Source of the DNA: Cyrtodaria siliqua
Taxonomy: Eukaryota; Mollusca; Bivalvia; Adapedonta; Hiatellidae
Assembly (NCBI GenBank): GCA_037043455.1
Contig: JAWPHD010000289.1
Location: 1-64,000, forward strand
DNA length: 64,000 nt
Direction of reading: 5' to 3'
Of the stretch, positions 10,821-21,524 are shown piece by piece. A model generated the notes under the pieces. It was given only the letters and a program-made list of their open reading frames with translations, had not been told where the DNA came from and made no database searches. Positions within the stretch are counted from its first letter, which is position 1. The number at the start of each line of letters is the position of its first letter. The translations under genes were made by a program, and so were the position numbers.

Positions 10821-11627
10821 GTATTTTTTATCGAGGGTGACCCAATTACTAAATTAATTTTCCTTGGGGTACTATCTAACTTTAACCCAAGCAATTTATG
10901 ATATTTCTGTTTTAATAAACGTAGTCGCAATTATTCTCTTGAAACTGAACCGTTCAATTCTGGGAAGAATAATGGTATTAGTCTAACAAAAATGAAAAAA
11001 ATGGTTTATAGAAATCAGAGTCAAACATAATAACTGCTGATTTTCTTATAAAGCCTACACAAGTAAGTGCTTGTCCAAATATGTTTATCAGCGACGAGCA
11101 ATCGTTTAGAATCGTTTAGAAAAAAATCTTCAACAAAGGTAAGTATAATATCAGGAAAATATATAAAATATAATCGCACAGTAATGACACAGTTTTTAAG
11201 TTGACGAAAACACAAAGCTAATTCTAGCTACCACTCAAGTTCCGGTTTAATATGAAAACGGTTTTATAACTGATAATTGTGTTCAGATGTACATAGTGTT
11301 GTCAGTAAATGACGTTTTTATAATTATCTAACAATCTCAGCCCACCTCGCTTGGCGAACTCGGCCCGCCGTAATTGATTAATGCGTCTGATTAAACATTG
11401 AAAATCGTTAACATTATTGGCGCTATTAATTGTCATATTTAATGACTATTTACATGTTCAGTGGTATTATAGAAGTATTGACCTTTGATAGATTATGTGT
11501 TAGCCTGACCAAAGATACATTCATTGATCCCGCACCAAACCAATATTTGCCGAGGCTGAACAAAAGTAAAATTCAACGAGAAACCCGGCAGGCCGAGACA
11601 AGTATTACTTTGTTTAGGTCAATTTAT
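10821..11627. other. Stretch without recognised gene
   Basis: No supported coding region. Short open frames at 11021-11215 and 11430-11648 show no recognisable domain. Confidence 0.35.
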
Positions 11628-11692
11628 GTAGTGAGAGTGAGTGAGTGAGTGAGAGAGTGAGTGAGTTAGTGAGTGAGTGAGTGAGAGAGTGA
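11628..11692. repeat. GAGT/GAGA microsatellite
   Basis: A second short GAGT array with GAGA interruptions, about 65 bp, 0.8 kb from the larger one. It is probably independent expansion. Confidence 0.85.
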
Positions 11693-11921
11693 ATACAGAT
11701 ATAGGTCATCACCACCTTATAATGGCAAACATGTTCGTATCAGAATTTTCAATTTAAATACGGGTGTCCTGTGTTGATGACATCTTGGGTTTAGAGTCAT
11801 TTTAAATATGTTAACAAATTGTTGCGGAGGATAAAAAATCTTTCTTTCTATACCATATTAATATATGGTATGGTCTTAAATGCATGTATATGAATTGTGA
11901 AGTTCGAGAAATAACAACAGT

Positions 11922-12050
11922 AGGTATAACATAGAACAGAAACTGTAGCCTTCACAGAATACAGTCTACCAAAATCACGCATTAAAAAAACTATTTCAAT
12001 GTTAATACAAAAGCAAGGTGACATCATAAACACAAACGGGCCATCGTCCT
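11922..12050 (-). mobile_element. Family C tail fragment, diverged
   Basis: The words gaacagaaactgtagccttc, acagaatacagtctacc, aaaatcacgc, gacatcataaacacaaac and gggccatcg follow in the order of the minus-strand C tail. The copy is older and more diverged than that at 10318. Confidence 0.55.
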
Positions 12051-12576
12051 TACCGGAATTAAATTAAATTCGTTTTTGTATTATGTTGTTAAATTTAATG
12101 TTACCATTATTATATATGAGATCCGATTCTCTTTAGGTCTTCTATTCTTTCAAAAATATTCGCCATAAAACATTTGTTGCAATCGACATATGACCAGAAA
12201 CTTGTTAACAATATATTTTCGCATTATTTCAATGTGTATGTCTTTCCCCCACCTCTCCCTCGGTTTTAAAGCACCCAGTAGTTTCTCTAAAACGTGGTGT
12301 ATAAAGGCTAACTGTTAATAAGTTTCATTTTTAAATTTGACATAGTCAAGCCAACTTCAAATGTATAAACTAATAAAATGCAATATCCCAATACAAGTTG
12401 TATTTCTAATCACAGGAAGACAATACGGAGGAAAGAAGAAAGAAGTGCGCTCATGTAATTAACCAGATGTATTAACTTGTACTGCCATTATCTTCAATTC
12501 AATATGCAGTCGATCATCAGATGTAGAGATAACAATTACAAAGATAACAATAACAATGTCTTGTAATTGTTTTATT
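12051..12576. other. Stretch without recognised gene
   Basis: AT-rich; no coding region or repeat recognised. Confidence 0.4.
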
Positions 12577-12752
12577 TATGTTTTAATCTTGACAAGTTCT
12601 TGGCGCAGCAGCGTTTGCTAATGAATGCTATTTATGTTTTACTCTTGACAAGTTTTTGGCGCAGCAGCGTTTGCTAATGAATGCTATTTATGTTTTACTC
12701 TTGACAAGTTTTTGGCGCAGCAGCGTTTGCTAATGAATGTTATTTATGTTCG
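12577..12752. repeat. 56-bp tandem repeat, 3.1 units
   Basis: Units start at 12577, 12633, 12689 and 12745, each containing cttgacaagttt and ggcgcagcagcgtttgctaa. The first unit has a few differences while the second and third are almost identical, so the last duplication is recent. Confidence 0.9.
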
Positions 12753-13085
12753 TATAAAATATGATGCTTTCGGTGCGGGTATTTCTTTTTTCATTACTTT
12801 ACAGCATATTCTGTTTGAATGCCATACCTATTTTATTGTCTATACTTACGTTTATTATGTTTTTTTTTTGGCAGGTTAGCTTCTCTGTCTATGTATAATC
12901 AACAAGTATTTACTGTTTCGAAAATGTTCATTGTCATGGTAATCATTGATAATTATTGATTTAATGCTTAATATTCCGCCTTTATAGGAATATAGTACGA
13001 CCGTGTAAATGATTGTGTATAAAAGTCTCAAACTGAACTAGAGTACAGCGCTGCCGCCGGTTATTCCTGTATTTGAGCTAAAATT
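12753..13085. other. Stretch without recognised gene
   Basis: AT-rich lead-in to the 45-bp minisatellite. There are TATA-like words (gtgtataaaagtctc near 13016), but nothing that decides a promoter. Confidence 0.3.
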
Positions 13086-13500
13086 ATGTCAGACTTTTGC
13101 AACGTACCAGGTATTATATGCCCAGTCCGCTGTTACACAGCAGACTTTTGCAACATACCAGGTACTATATGCCCAGTCTGTTACACAGACTTTCACAACG
13201 TACCAGGTATCATATGCCCAGTCTGTCACACATACTTTCGCAACGTACCAGGTATTATATGCCCAGTCTGTTACACAGAAGACTTTTGCAACATACCAGG
13301 TAGTATTTGCCCAGACTGTCACACAGACTTCCGCAACATATTATGTATTATATGCCCAGTCTGTCACACAGACTTCCGCAACATATTATGTATTATATGC
13401 CCAGTCTGTCACACAGACTTCCGCAACATATTATGTATTATATGCCCAGTCATTCACGCAGACTTCCGCAACATATCATTCTTTCTGTTGTGTATTGTCT
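13086..13500 (+). repeat. 45-51 bp minisatellite, about 9 units
   Basis: Units read atatgcccagtctgt, cacacagacttccgcaac and atatcaggtatt. From 13300 on they are exactly 45 bp and nearly identical, so one frame stays open for 201 codons (13086-13691) and reads CPVCHTDFRNI repeats with CxxC pairs. The same unit occurs singly or in degraded groups at 15100-15140, 15478-15680 and 27968-28130 with frames broken. I therefore regard it as a dispersed satellite rather than a gene. Each unit holds a small inverted repeat, gtctg-tcaca-cagac. Confidence 0.85.
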
Positions 13501-13954
13501 TTTCCATGGTATATATAATTTGCTCTTTGTTTGTGGTACAGTGCGTATCTACGGTGCTGTTGCGTATGTGTGCTGTGATTTTTACAGGACATGTGTTCCC
13601 ATTCTTGTATGACTTTGGCAACATATCAGGTATTATATATTTTAAGACTTTGGGGACGACTGGTTACAATGAACAATCACCGGATTACTAAGAAATTCTT
13701 CTTATAGGACTATAGTATTTGTAAACGTAATTGGTGTAGCCATGTTCGAAACATTTTTAGGCAAATCAAGTTAACTGACGCCTTTGTCAATCTAAGCCTA
13801 GTTGGTTTCACAAAGGAGCTATTTATTAAAAATGCAACGTACACATTAATAGAGATATGCAATCTCAAACTAAGATTGATATGTACAGAATATTTTAAAA
13901 GGACTTTTGCACCGAAAAATATGTTTCCATGAACCTAAAAAAAACGGCAAGATA
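13501..13954. other. Stretch without recognised gene
   Basis: No supported gene. The open frame from 13086 continues to 13691, but outside the satellite it shows only a hydrophobic low-complexity tail. The part from about 13720 may be decayed upstream sequence of the LINE fragment that follows. Confidence 0.35.
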
Positions 13955-14299
13955 GTGATTGCTCAACTCAGAGCAGGTTAGTTGCCAATTGATATTGAGC
14001 TTGGACGTTACCGATGTATCCCCAGGGAACAACGTCTCTGTAAACAGTGTTTAATAAATGCGATGGAGAGTAAAATACATGTTTTACTACATTGTAAAAA
14101 ATATGAAGGACATAGGCACATGCTAAACAATAAATTTGATCAATTCTTTCCTGACAGAATGTTATATGACAACGAAAAAGTGAAATATATTTTTTCAGAA
14201 TATAAACTTATAAAATGTACTGGGTCCGTATTTATAAAGCTTCTTAGACATATTAAAGTCAAAGTTAATGTTTTTAAACACTTTAATCTATCGTTTTAA
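13955..14299 (+). pseudogene. LINE ORF2 C-terminal fragment with CxxC-HxC motif
   Basis: Translation gives IAQLRAG, an in-frame TAG, then LPIDIELGRYRCIPREQRLC, KQC, a spacer with HVLLHCKKYEGHR and a stop at 14297-14299. Late in LINE ORF2 proteins of invertebrates a region typically reads LR-x-G ... E-x-GR ... R-x-C-x2-C ... E-x3-H-x4-C. This piece matches that region and nothing upstream of it survives. The in-frame stop near 13979 shows decay. It is followed within 10 bp by a family B retroelement tail on the other strand. Confidence 0.75.
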
Positions 14300-14304
14300 A
14301 AATG

Positions 14305-14585
14305 AGATATTGGGTCCTATAGAAACCACAGCGTCCAGGTAGGTCCGCGCTATATTACACACAAGGAGTAATATTTAATTAACTATACAATGAAAAACAC
14401 CAAAAACAACGGAAAGGGTGATGAAGACAAGGTTACCGACTTGGAACAGTCAGTAGGCAATAAGGCCTACAGGTTAGCTTGAATCGATTTTATGAGTACA
14501 CAATCTCGCTATTGTCCTGTTCAGCGCCCAAATAGACAAGACAGTGTAAACAAAAGTACATCCCATCAAAACATCACAGCTATTT
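14305..14585 (-). mobile_element. Family B retroelement 3' tail
   Basis: On the plus strand it opens with atgagatattgggtcctata and gaaaccacagcgtcc, then caaggttaccgacttggaac, agtcagtaggcaataaggcc and tagacaagacagtgtaaac. The same order is seen in the B copies at 19632, 21525 and 31130. A 25-bp deletion removes the atggcatcg word. Only the tail is present, so this is a severe 5' truncation. Confidence 0.8.
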
Positions 14586-15099
14586 ATCTTAAAATAAATG
14601 CTATGTAGTGTCGCTGAGAGGTTAATAAGGCTATTTGGAAATATGTAAATTCGTAAATTTGACTTAAGTAATATTTTCTACATAAGTTACTTTATGAATA
14701 CGGGACCTGGACACTTTATATAAAATGCCTTAAAAACTAGAAATAAGTCATGAGTATCAATCAATTTATTAGGGGAAATGTAGGCACCAGTACACAACAA
14801 TATATTTTACTTTTCAAATTACTTTATGTTTTTCACATTATTTAAATATATATCTCACTGAGTTTACAGAACTCCGGGCATGACAACATGATCCTCACAT
14901 TATCATATTTGTATAAATATGCATGAACCTTTTCTTATTCCAGACACCAATTTAAATATTGCTTTATCTATGTAATGGCATTATAAGATGGTGACTAGTA
15001 AGCCAAGTTAGAATGGGTACAATCCAAGTTTGCTCTATGTTGCCTATATGCTTTATCTATGTACATTTGTTGTTACCTATATGTCGTATATATGGCGGG
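14586..15099. other. Stretch without recognised gene
   Basis: AT-rich; no coding region, RNA gene or repeat recognised. Confidence 0.4.
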
Positions 15100-15680
15100 C
15101 AATACATGCCCAGTCTGCCACACAGACTTCCGCAACATATTATACAATTATGGACTTTTCAGCTGTTATACATGATGTGATATGCACCAAAAAAATCATT
15201 ATTGACCGAGGCGATAGCCGAGGTCAATAATGATTTTTTGGTACATATCAACATCATGTATAACAGCTGAAAAGTCCATAACTGTTTTATTATATAACCC
15301 TCAATTTACAATTATATAAAACAGGTCAATATCAAAAAAACAATTATATAAAACAGGTCAATATCAAAAAAACAGGTCAATATCGCTAGATATTTTTTCT
15401 AAAAAATTACTTTTTAGCCAATGAAAACGCGTCTATTTATAGGTTATATAATAACATGTATTATATGTTAAATCAGTCAGACAGACTTTAGCAACATATC
15501 AGGTATTATATATCCAGTCTGCCACACAGATATTCGCAACATACCATGTATTAAATACCCATTCTGTCACATAGATTTTTCGCATCATACCAGGCTTTAT
15601 AAGCTTAACATGCCCCACAGACTTTCGCAACATATCAGTTATTATATATGCCCAGTTTGTCACACAGCCATGCCACTTAC
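15100..15680 (+). repeat. Degraded 45-bp minisatellite units flanking a foldback element
   Basis: One unit at 15108-15143 (gcccagtctgccacacagac) and about four degenerate units at 15478-15680 match the array at 13086. They are separated by the foldback hairpin and AT-rich sequence at 15148-15465, which looks like an insertion into the satellite. Within it a 31-32 bp word, caattatataaaacaggtca, is tandemly repeated at 15309-15390. Confidence 0.7.
15148..15281. repeat. Near-perfect hairpin (foldback MITE core)
   Basis: The left arm starts ttatggacttttcagctgtt and the right arm ends aacagctgaaaagtccata. The arms pair over about 60 bp with very few mismatches (for example a gatgtgat/gatgttgat difference) and close on ggc-gata-gcc. 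The 4-nt loop and near identity argue for a recent foldback element or a palindromic MITE. The flanks further out share the word gttatataata in inverted orientation (15290 and 15442). Confidence 0.85.
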
Positions 15681-15734
15681 AACGTGATTATAAATGGTTA
15701 TACATTTATACATCTTTGAATGTATGCAGCATTA

Positions 15735-15885
15735 CATGTCGTCCTTCTTTTGTACTTGTATTTGAGATCCCACATGCCATGCTCATTAACATTGTAACTG
15801 TTGTTTCTTTTAATTGTTTTTGGTTGAATGTATTCTGTGAAAGCTACTTTTCCTGTTCGACTTGTATACCTACTTGTAATAAACA
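15735..15885 (+). mobile_element. Family C 3' tail, plus strand
   Basis: The phrases ggttgaatgtattctgtgaa, agctacttttcctgttcgac and ttgtatacctac match the C-tail terminus. Upstream words cccacatgccatgctcatta and acattgtaac keep the C order. Only the last 150 bp are present. Confidence 0.6.
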
Positions 15886-16120
15886 CCTCACTGTTTGTAG
15901 AGGCATTCACTTTTTTATTTATGTTTTAATATATGTGAGTAATAGAAATAATTTAAAAGGCAGTGTAATAATAATACTATATATCTCCATTTTACCATTT
16001 CAGTATTTTTAAAAGGCCTCAGGAATTTTTATTGAAATAGAAGTGCTTGGTATTGATGAACAATGTTGTGATTACACAGGGATGTTCGGTTAGCTACTTT
16101 GTTATACACATATGTACATA

Positions 16121-16695
16121 TACTGAAGCGAAAACGAAACGCAATTCGGGATTTTCCGCTATATTGTGTATGTACAATATGCTGCTGTTAGTGAAATGGT
16201 ACATGACTACGTAAGACCTTTCCTTTCGTATTCCTTCAAAGTTTCATTATTTAGTATGCGTTTGGCTCAGGCGTATGAGCAAACTTAGAATGCAACATTT
16301 TGCAAACTCTTTACATTAAATACTGTATTAAAAAGGCTCAATTTTTCAAAGAGGAACTTCAACATTTATAAATTTCTTGTTACAAAGTTGACTGTGATTC
16401 AAACGTTTACAACGTCACAGTTTTGTCCTTTCTCTAACTAACAGCAACTTTTTGTTACAAAACATCTTGGGATTTCTTTGGAATAGTATGTGGAATTAAG
16501 TGTGCAGTCTATACAATATATAGGGTTTAATCTTATGTTGGTAGAACTTGATACCCAACCCATTTGTCATTATAATATTTCTATCGTATATATGTTTATA
16601 TTTGCTCTGTATGTAAAATATTGGCAATAAAATATGTTTAAATCATACAATATATAGCGAAAATTCCCGAGTTGCGTTTCTTTTTCGCTTCAGTA
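16121..16695. mobile_element. Mariner-like MITE with about 50-bp inverted repeats
   Basis: The left end reads tactgaagcgaaaacgaaac (16121) and the right end, read in reverse, tactgaagcgaaaaagaaac (16695). Homology extends about 50 bp inward on both sides, to the words ttccgctatattgtgtatg and ttcgctatatattgtatg. Flanks are TA-rich, so a TA duplication is compatible. The 575-bp interior has no ORF. A solo right end of the same family lies at 34480-34530. The assignment to the Tc1/mariner group rests only on the TA flanks. Confidence 0.75.
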
Positions 16696-17036
16696 TATAT
16701 GACATATTTTAATTAGGATTTAAAAAAACAGGTATGTCAACAAAATAAACTGTTCATCTGTAGAACACTATGTAAAGTCTACATATAGAATATTCTTAAA
16801 CGAGTCCCCATACCATATTAGATTTATGAAAAGGTCTATGAATTATTTTAATGTTAACGAACCTTTTTTGTGAGTTAAAATATGTCACAATTAGTTTCAT
16901 AAATCTTGTATAGAAAGGGCCTGAGTTTAAGACACATGTATTACATCGCATTAAGTTAAATTAACAAATAAAAAGTAAGAGATAAAGGTACCGACTTAAG
17001 CATAATATACAATATCCAATAATCAACGTTCTGTTT
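16696..17036. other. Stretch without recognised gene
   Basis: AT-rich; no gene recognised. Confidence 0.4.
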
Positions 17037-17320
17037 AATTATTCAATGTAAGAATATCGTCAAAATAGCTCTTTGGCTATTACATAAATAAATCTTATGT
17101 TAAAAATATATTCGTACATGTAACCACTTTATAGTTGTATTGTTTAATAACAAAATATTGTTCGTTCAATATTATCAAGTACTTCTTATAATGTTTGTTA
17201 TATAGATGCAAGGATTAACAATTGATATGCTATTTCTCTTCTTGAAGATCTTTTTGTCAAGAGGAAGATACCGGCATCCGCATAATATATAATATCCAAT
17301 GATCCACACTGATTATTTGA

Positions 17321-18190
17321 AGGGATCCACTTTTCAGTATTTATTATCATTCACATCACTAGCGTTTGGCTACTGCTGTGTGGCGACCGTAACAAGTTGC
17401 CACGACTACGAAGTAGTAGTGTTATTACTTACTGGTAATTTGAGATCATCCAACCCATTTTCTGTGGCTTTAAAGTAGAATATCGCTTAAGCTGGCGCTA
17501 ACAGGCGTGAGAGATGTTGCACTTTACATTACCTCACATTAACAGACTCAATAAACCAAGTCTGCTACTTTTATCTCTTGTTTGTGTCTGTTGCTTTCAA
17601 GGGATCCACTTTTCAGTATTTATTATCATTCACACTAGCGTTTGTTTAGTGCTGTGTGGAGGCCGTAAAAAGTTGCCCCTACTATAAATCAGTAGTGGTA
17701 TTTATTACTGGTCATTTGAGATCATCAAGCCCAAGTCTTTGTGGCCTTAAAGTAGAATATCGTTTAAGCTGATGCTAGGAAGCATGAGAGGTGATGCACT
17801 TTACATTACCTCCCAAGAACAGACACAAAAAAACTAAATCTGCTTCTTTTATCTCTTGTTTGTGTTTGTTGCTTTCAAGGGAATCACTTTTCAATATGTA
17901 TTAACATTCACACTAGCCTTTGTTTAATGCTGTGTGGCGGCCGTAAACAGTTGCCCGACTACAAATCAGTAGTGTTATTACTTACTGGTCCTTTGAAATA
18001 ATCAAGTCCATTCTGTGTGGATTTAGAGTAAAACATCCTTAATCCGGTGCTAGGAGGCGTGAGAGGTGATGCACTTTACATTACCTCTCATGAACAGATT
18101 AAATAAAACCTAGTCTACTACTTTTATCTCTTGTTTCACTTTTTTGTTTGTTGCTTTCAAGGAATCCAATTTTCAGTATGTATTCTATTT
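17321..18190 (+). repeat. About 280-bp tandem repeat, three units plus a partial
   Basis: Units start at 17321, 17600, 17878 and (partial) 18160 with agggatccacttttcagta. Each contains gctgtgtggcggccgtaa, aatcagtagtgttattactt, gcgtgagaggtgatgcactt and tttatctcttgtttgtg. The array is missing from the 61.0-61.1 kb arm of the inverted duplication, which reads through the site, so it was inserted as a unit. A split copy lies at 29075-29690 and a reverse copy at 61605-61870. Mobile elements with a tandem core are known in bivalves (pearl-type, Helitron-related); that link is inference. Confidence 0.85.
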
Positions 18191-18798
18191 ATTCAATGAT
18201 AAGAATATCAGCAAAAGAGCTCCGTGACCATTCAAGAAATCTATATTTTCAATGTGCTGTTAATTCGCTACTTGTATTGTGATATGGTCAGATTAAACAT
18301 ATTGTAGTTGAGTGACATAATGCAAAAATATCATTTTTCTAAATTAATATTCAAAAATATTGTATGCATATTATAATGAAATTAAATACGTGTTTTGTGC
18401 ACCGGACTGGAAGATGGCTCTTTAATATGGGGAGTTAAATGGATCAGAAACTAAAAAAAACATATCTTCTTTATTTATTATACTATTTTGATAATTCATT
18501 CATCCCATTCCAAGTTTACTATAGAACTCGCAATACGAGTACTAAGGATTGGTTGAAACTATTTCTACATCGCATTTAAGAATGAGTGAAAACATTCTTG
18601 GAGTTTATTTCAAAGTGCTTCATTTTCTTACTGGATATTCGCTAACATTTTCATTACTTCATTTTGATGATGTTAACTTCTTTCGTATTAATTTGTAACA
18701 ATTACTTATTTTCCTGGAAATAAGATGTTTCCGATAAAATGATACTAATGCGAATGAAGGAACAGAATTGTATATCATGTTTAAATATGTTGATAATT

Positions 18799-19015
18799 AG
18801 TTTAAACTTATTTATTTTACATCGATTGTAACGAAAGCTCTATGAACTTATTTGAATCACTCTCGATGTCTTCTTGGGTAGAACCAGTACTAAGTAATGC
18901 AGATAAGGTGTCTTGCACAGGGACACAACGCATATGGCAATGACGGGAATCGAACCCACGACTTTTGGATCATGGGTCCAACGCTCTACCACTAGACCAC
19001 AGCGCTCCACAAAAC
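18799..19015 (-). mobile_element. tRNA-derived SINE with 12-bp target duplication
   Basis: On the minus strand a tRNA-like head reads gcgctgtggtctagtggtag (A box), a 17-nt anticodon arm with CAT in the anticodon position, and gtgggttcgattccc (B box). A conserved body follows (gtgtccctgtgcaagacacc, ttactggttctaccc type words), then an AT-rich 3' end. The 12-bp word atgttgataatt flanks it at 18787-18798 and 19016-19027. The 60.3 kb duplicate lacks it. The base before the anticodon is C rather than the invariant U33, and the 5' and 3' acceptor strands do not pair, so it is not a working tRNA gene. Confidence 0.85.
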
Positions 19016-19374
19016 ATGTTGATAATTGATTCGGCAATCTGGTAGTTCTATATCGCCAATGTGAAATCGATCATTGCCTATAACGATAAGAAAGTTTTTC
19101 TTCTTCTTGATGAATGCTTGGCAACGTAGAGTTTGATATTGAAACGTATTGACATAGGTGTACAAACAAATAAGATAACACGTCACTGAGATTAATCGTT
19201 CAAAAGAATGACAGCTGGTCTCATGCCATTTTCATAGTATACAGTGCACGCGGATGGCATACAATTATTATATGTTCTTTTTCAAATATTGCAAAGTTGA
19301 AGTGGATGTTTAAGTTGTAGCACGTATTTTTGAAATTACTAAGTTACCATTGTATTAAAGTAGATATAAAAAGT

Positions 19375-19440
19375 AGATATAAAAATCCAACAGGAAAAGC
19401 AGCATTCAAGGACGACAGTCAACCACAAACACACAGAAAA
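19375..19440 (-). mobile_element. A-family tail terminus fragment
   Basis: The words aatccaacaggaaaagcagc and attcaaggacgacagtcaac mark the extreme 3' end of an A tail in minus orientation. It is cut off after 65 bp at a run of A. Confidence 0.65.
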
Positions 19441-19631
19441 AAAAACAAAACAACTATACACATTGAGGGAAAAAAGTTTAGGAAGTTTTTGTTGCACCCT
19501 GGAAATAATACATTGTTTGGTAGTAAAATCAAGAAACTACTTCCATAGACACAAAATTGTATTACACGACACATCAATAACGGTCGAATATCTTAATGAC
19601 GTAACGAATAAATGAACGTAGGGGTCAAAAT

Positions 19632-20163
19632 GATATATAGGGTCCTATAGAAACCACAGCGTCCGAAAGCAATGGCATCGTAGGTCCGCACTGTACTGCA
19701 AACAAGGACTTGAAACTACAATGAAAGAGACAAAAACCAAAAGAAAGGGTGGTGAAGACAGGGTTACCGACTTGGAACAGTCAGTAGGCAATAAGGCCTA
19801 CTGGTTAGCTTGAATCGATTTTATATGCGCACAATCCTCGCTATTATCCTGTCTTCAGCGCCCAAATAGACAAGACAATGTTAACAAAACTACATCCCAT
19901 CAAAAGGAAATCTCTAACAATAAAGTCCACATCCAGAGAAACTAACTAAAGATATACATACAAAATAATAAACATCTCAGGATGTATCCAGAATCGTACT
20001 GAACAACCAAAGTAGTTGCAGCTAAAGAGAAAACCAATCTAGGGTACGACCAGAAAACACGAGGGACGAAAGCTCATGCACCCACCTCCCTTAGTTGGGG
20101 GTTCAGTAGGTACAATCATAGAGTCCCAAGAGGTAGTCCAGTCATCGCACAAGTGAAAAGTGA
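19632..20163 (-). mobile_element. Family B copy: tail plus last RT residues
   Basis: This minus-strand copy retains the B tail (tatagggtcctatagaaacc near 19640, then caaggacttgaaactacaat, ggttaccgacttggaacagt) and the last codons of the RT ORF around 20100-20163, which read TTSWDSMI then PT. It is 5'-truncated there, and an A-like tail follows immediately. Confidence 0.8.
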
Positions 20164-20194
20164 AGACCCAAAATGTCAGTATATCTTGTATACA

Positions 20195-20668
20195 GTATTA
20201 TTTCATCTAAAAGACTGCTAAACTTTTTCCCCTCAGTATATAAAGATGAATAAAAGGCAAGATAAGAAATCACAAACACACAAGAGTTGGCAATAGGGCT
20301 ACGCCTTGGAACGGTCAATGGCAGACAAGCCCGAAGGGGTTTCACCCATGTTCTAGGGTGCACCAAACCTCACTCTTACCCTATTGTCACTCATATAAAC
20401 GAGACAATGTAAATAAAGATTTCCCCGTCAGGTTATAATCTTTGGACAAAATATGTAAAACAAATAAATGATCATGTTTATATATAATATAAAACAAGAG
20501 AAGCATAGAAAGCCACAAAGTATGTACTCAATGACTAGGTAGAATAACAAGAGAACAAAACCGTTAAGGGTACAACAAGAGAACAAGACAAGGTTAAATA
20601 CAAACATCAAATGCTACCGTCCTATAAGGATTTAGTTAAACGTCATCATAGGGTCCACAATAAAAGAA
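20195..20668 (-). mobile_element. Diverged A-family tail
   Basis: Blocks in minus orientation: ataaaaggcaagataagaaa, caatagggctacgccttgg, gggtgcaccaaacctcac, ataaacgagacaatgtaaat, tttagttaaacgtcatcat, ending at the RT stop region (gggtccaca). It belongs to a compound run of minus-strand copies from 19632 to 22330. Confidence 0.75.
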
Positions 20669-21244
20669 AGATATAAAAATCGGACAGGGAATTTAGCATT
20701 CAATGACTACAGTCAACCACAAAACACAAAAACAAACACTCAAACAGACAAACGAGAAGGCAAAAGTAATTGACAATAGGGCTTTCGCCTTGGAACGGTC
20801 AGTGGGGGTTTAAATAAGTCCGGTCATCGCAAAATCAAAGAGCAAAGCATAGTGGCGAACGAACTGTAAATGGGTCAACCACTCAACATGCAGTGCGATG
20901 CTAAATGATAGGACATAACCTCTTTCGATAAACATTTTAACAAGTTTAATATACAGTGTATGAAAGTGATTATGACGAAGGATTTTACGAAACGTGTATA
21001 TCACATCATCACAGAAGTCAGGTTGTGAAAGTCCTTGTCGCAGAAGAGTTCTTAAATTACTTTTATATTTTAAAAGTAGATCGGGGTTACGATAAACATT
21101 TGAAAAGGTTTTTTGAAGTTTATGGTAACGGTTGCCCTGCTGGAGTAGCTTTTTAGTTATACAAATATTACGAATATTAAAGTTCTCACCACGATTACAA
21201 GCTCTAGAGAAACGAATAAGTTGAGAAACATAGACCCCATAAGG
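20669..21244 (-). pseudogene. A-family RT C-terminal half joined to a shortened tail
   Basis: The tail terminus (tcggacagggaatttagcat, 20680) joins, after an internal deletion near 20814, the RT C-terminal region. Translation gives YGVYVSQLIRFSRACNRGEN, NIRNICITKKLLQQGNRYHK, LQKTFSNVYRNPDLLLKYKS, NLRTLLRQGLSQPDFCDDVI and TFRKILRHNHFHTLY, and it ends near ALHVEWLTHLQ with frame decay. The RT catalytic half is absent: the copy stops at the YGVYVSQL block. Compared with the C-terminal pieces at 6488 and 35966 it lacks the intact MTPT ending. Confidence 0.8.
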
Positions 21245-21524
21245 GTCGAACTGAAAATGCAGCATTCAAGGAGCACAGTTTTTAGCCAAAAACACGCAAA
21301 GAAACAAACAATATATAAATATAAAGGGATGACAAAAGGGCTATCGCCTTGGAACGGTCATTGGCAAAAAAGGTTGCTATTGGTTTAAATCAAGTTATAG
21401 GGTGCACCAAACTTCACTCGCAGCCTTCTAATACAACTGACGGTGTAAAGATATCCCCGCCGTGTTATATTATAAAATGGTCCAAAATGTCGATGAGTAA
21501 AACCTTCTGCATGGTATAAGAATG
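21245..21524 (-). mobile_element. Family C/A-like tail
   Basis: It begins gtcgaactgaaaatgcagca, followed by caaggagcacag, aaaaacacgcaaagaaac, gggctatcgccttggaacgg, gggtgcaccaaacttcac and gatatccccgccgtg. The order is that of the shared tail; the terminal words (gtcgaac ... aatgcagc) are C-like. Confidence 0.65.

Larger units (their letters stand above)
17037..19250 (+). repeat. Inverted duplication, left arm part I
   Basis: Reverse-complement homology to 60083-61312. Landmarks shared in mirrored order are attcaatgtaagaatatcg, agatgcaaggattaacaatt, gatgccggtatct (reverse), the word tactcgtattgcgagt (reverse of 18525-18540) and ggcatgagaccagc (reverse). This arm is longer because it carries a 280-bp repeat array at 17321-18190 and a SINE at 18799-19015 that the other arm lacks. 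Confidence 0.8.

Noticed and set aside
10457..10930. 157-codon minus-strand frame rich in Thr-His-Ser-Leu repeats
   Set aside because: It is the translation of the GAGT microsatellite; a 4-bp period always repeats its peptide every four codons, and there is no coding context.
18930..19012. Functional tRNA gene with CAT anticodon
   Set aside because: The invariant U33 is C, the acceptor ends do not pair, and the segment is the head of a SINE with a target duplication.
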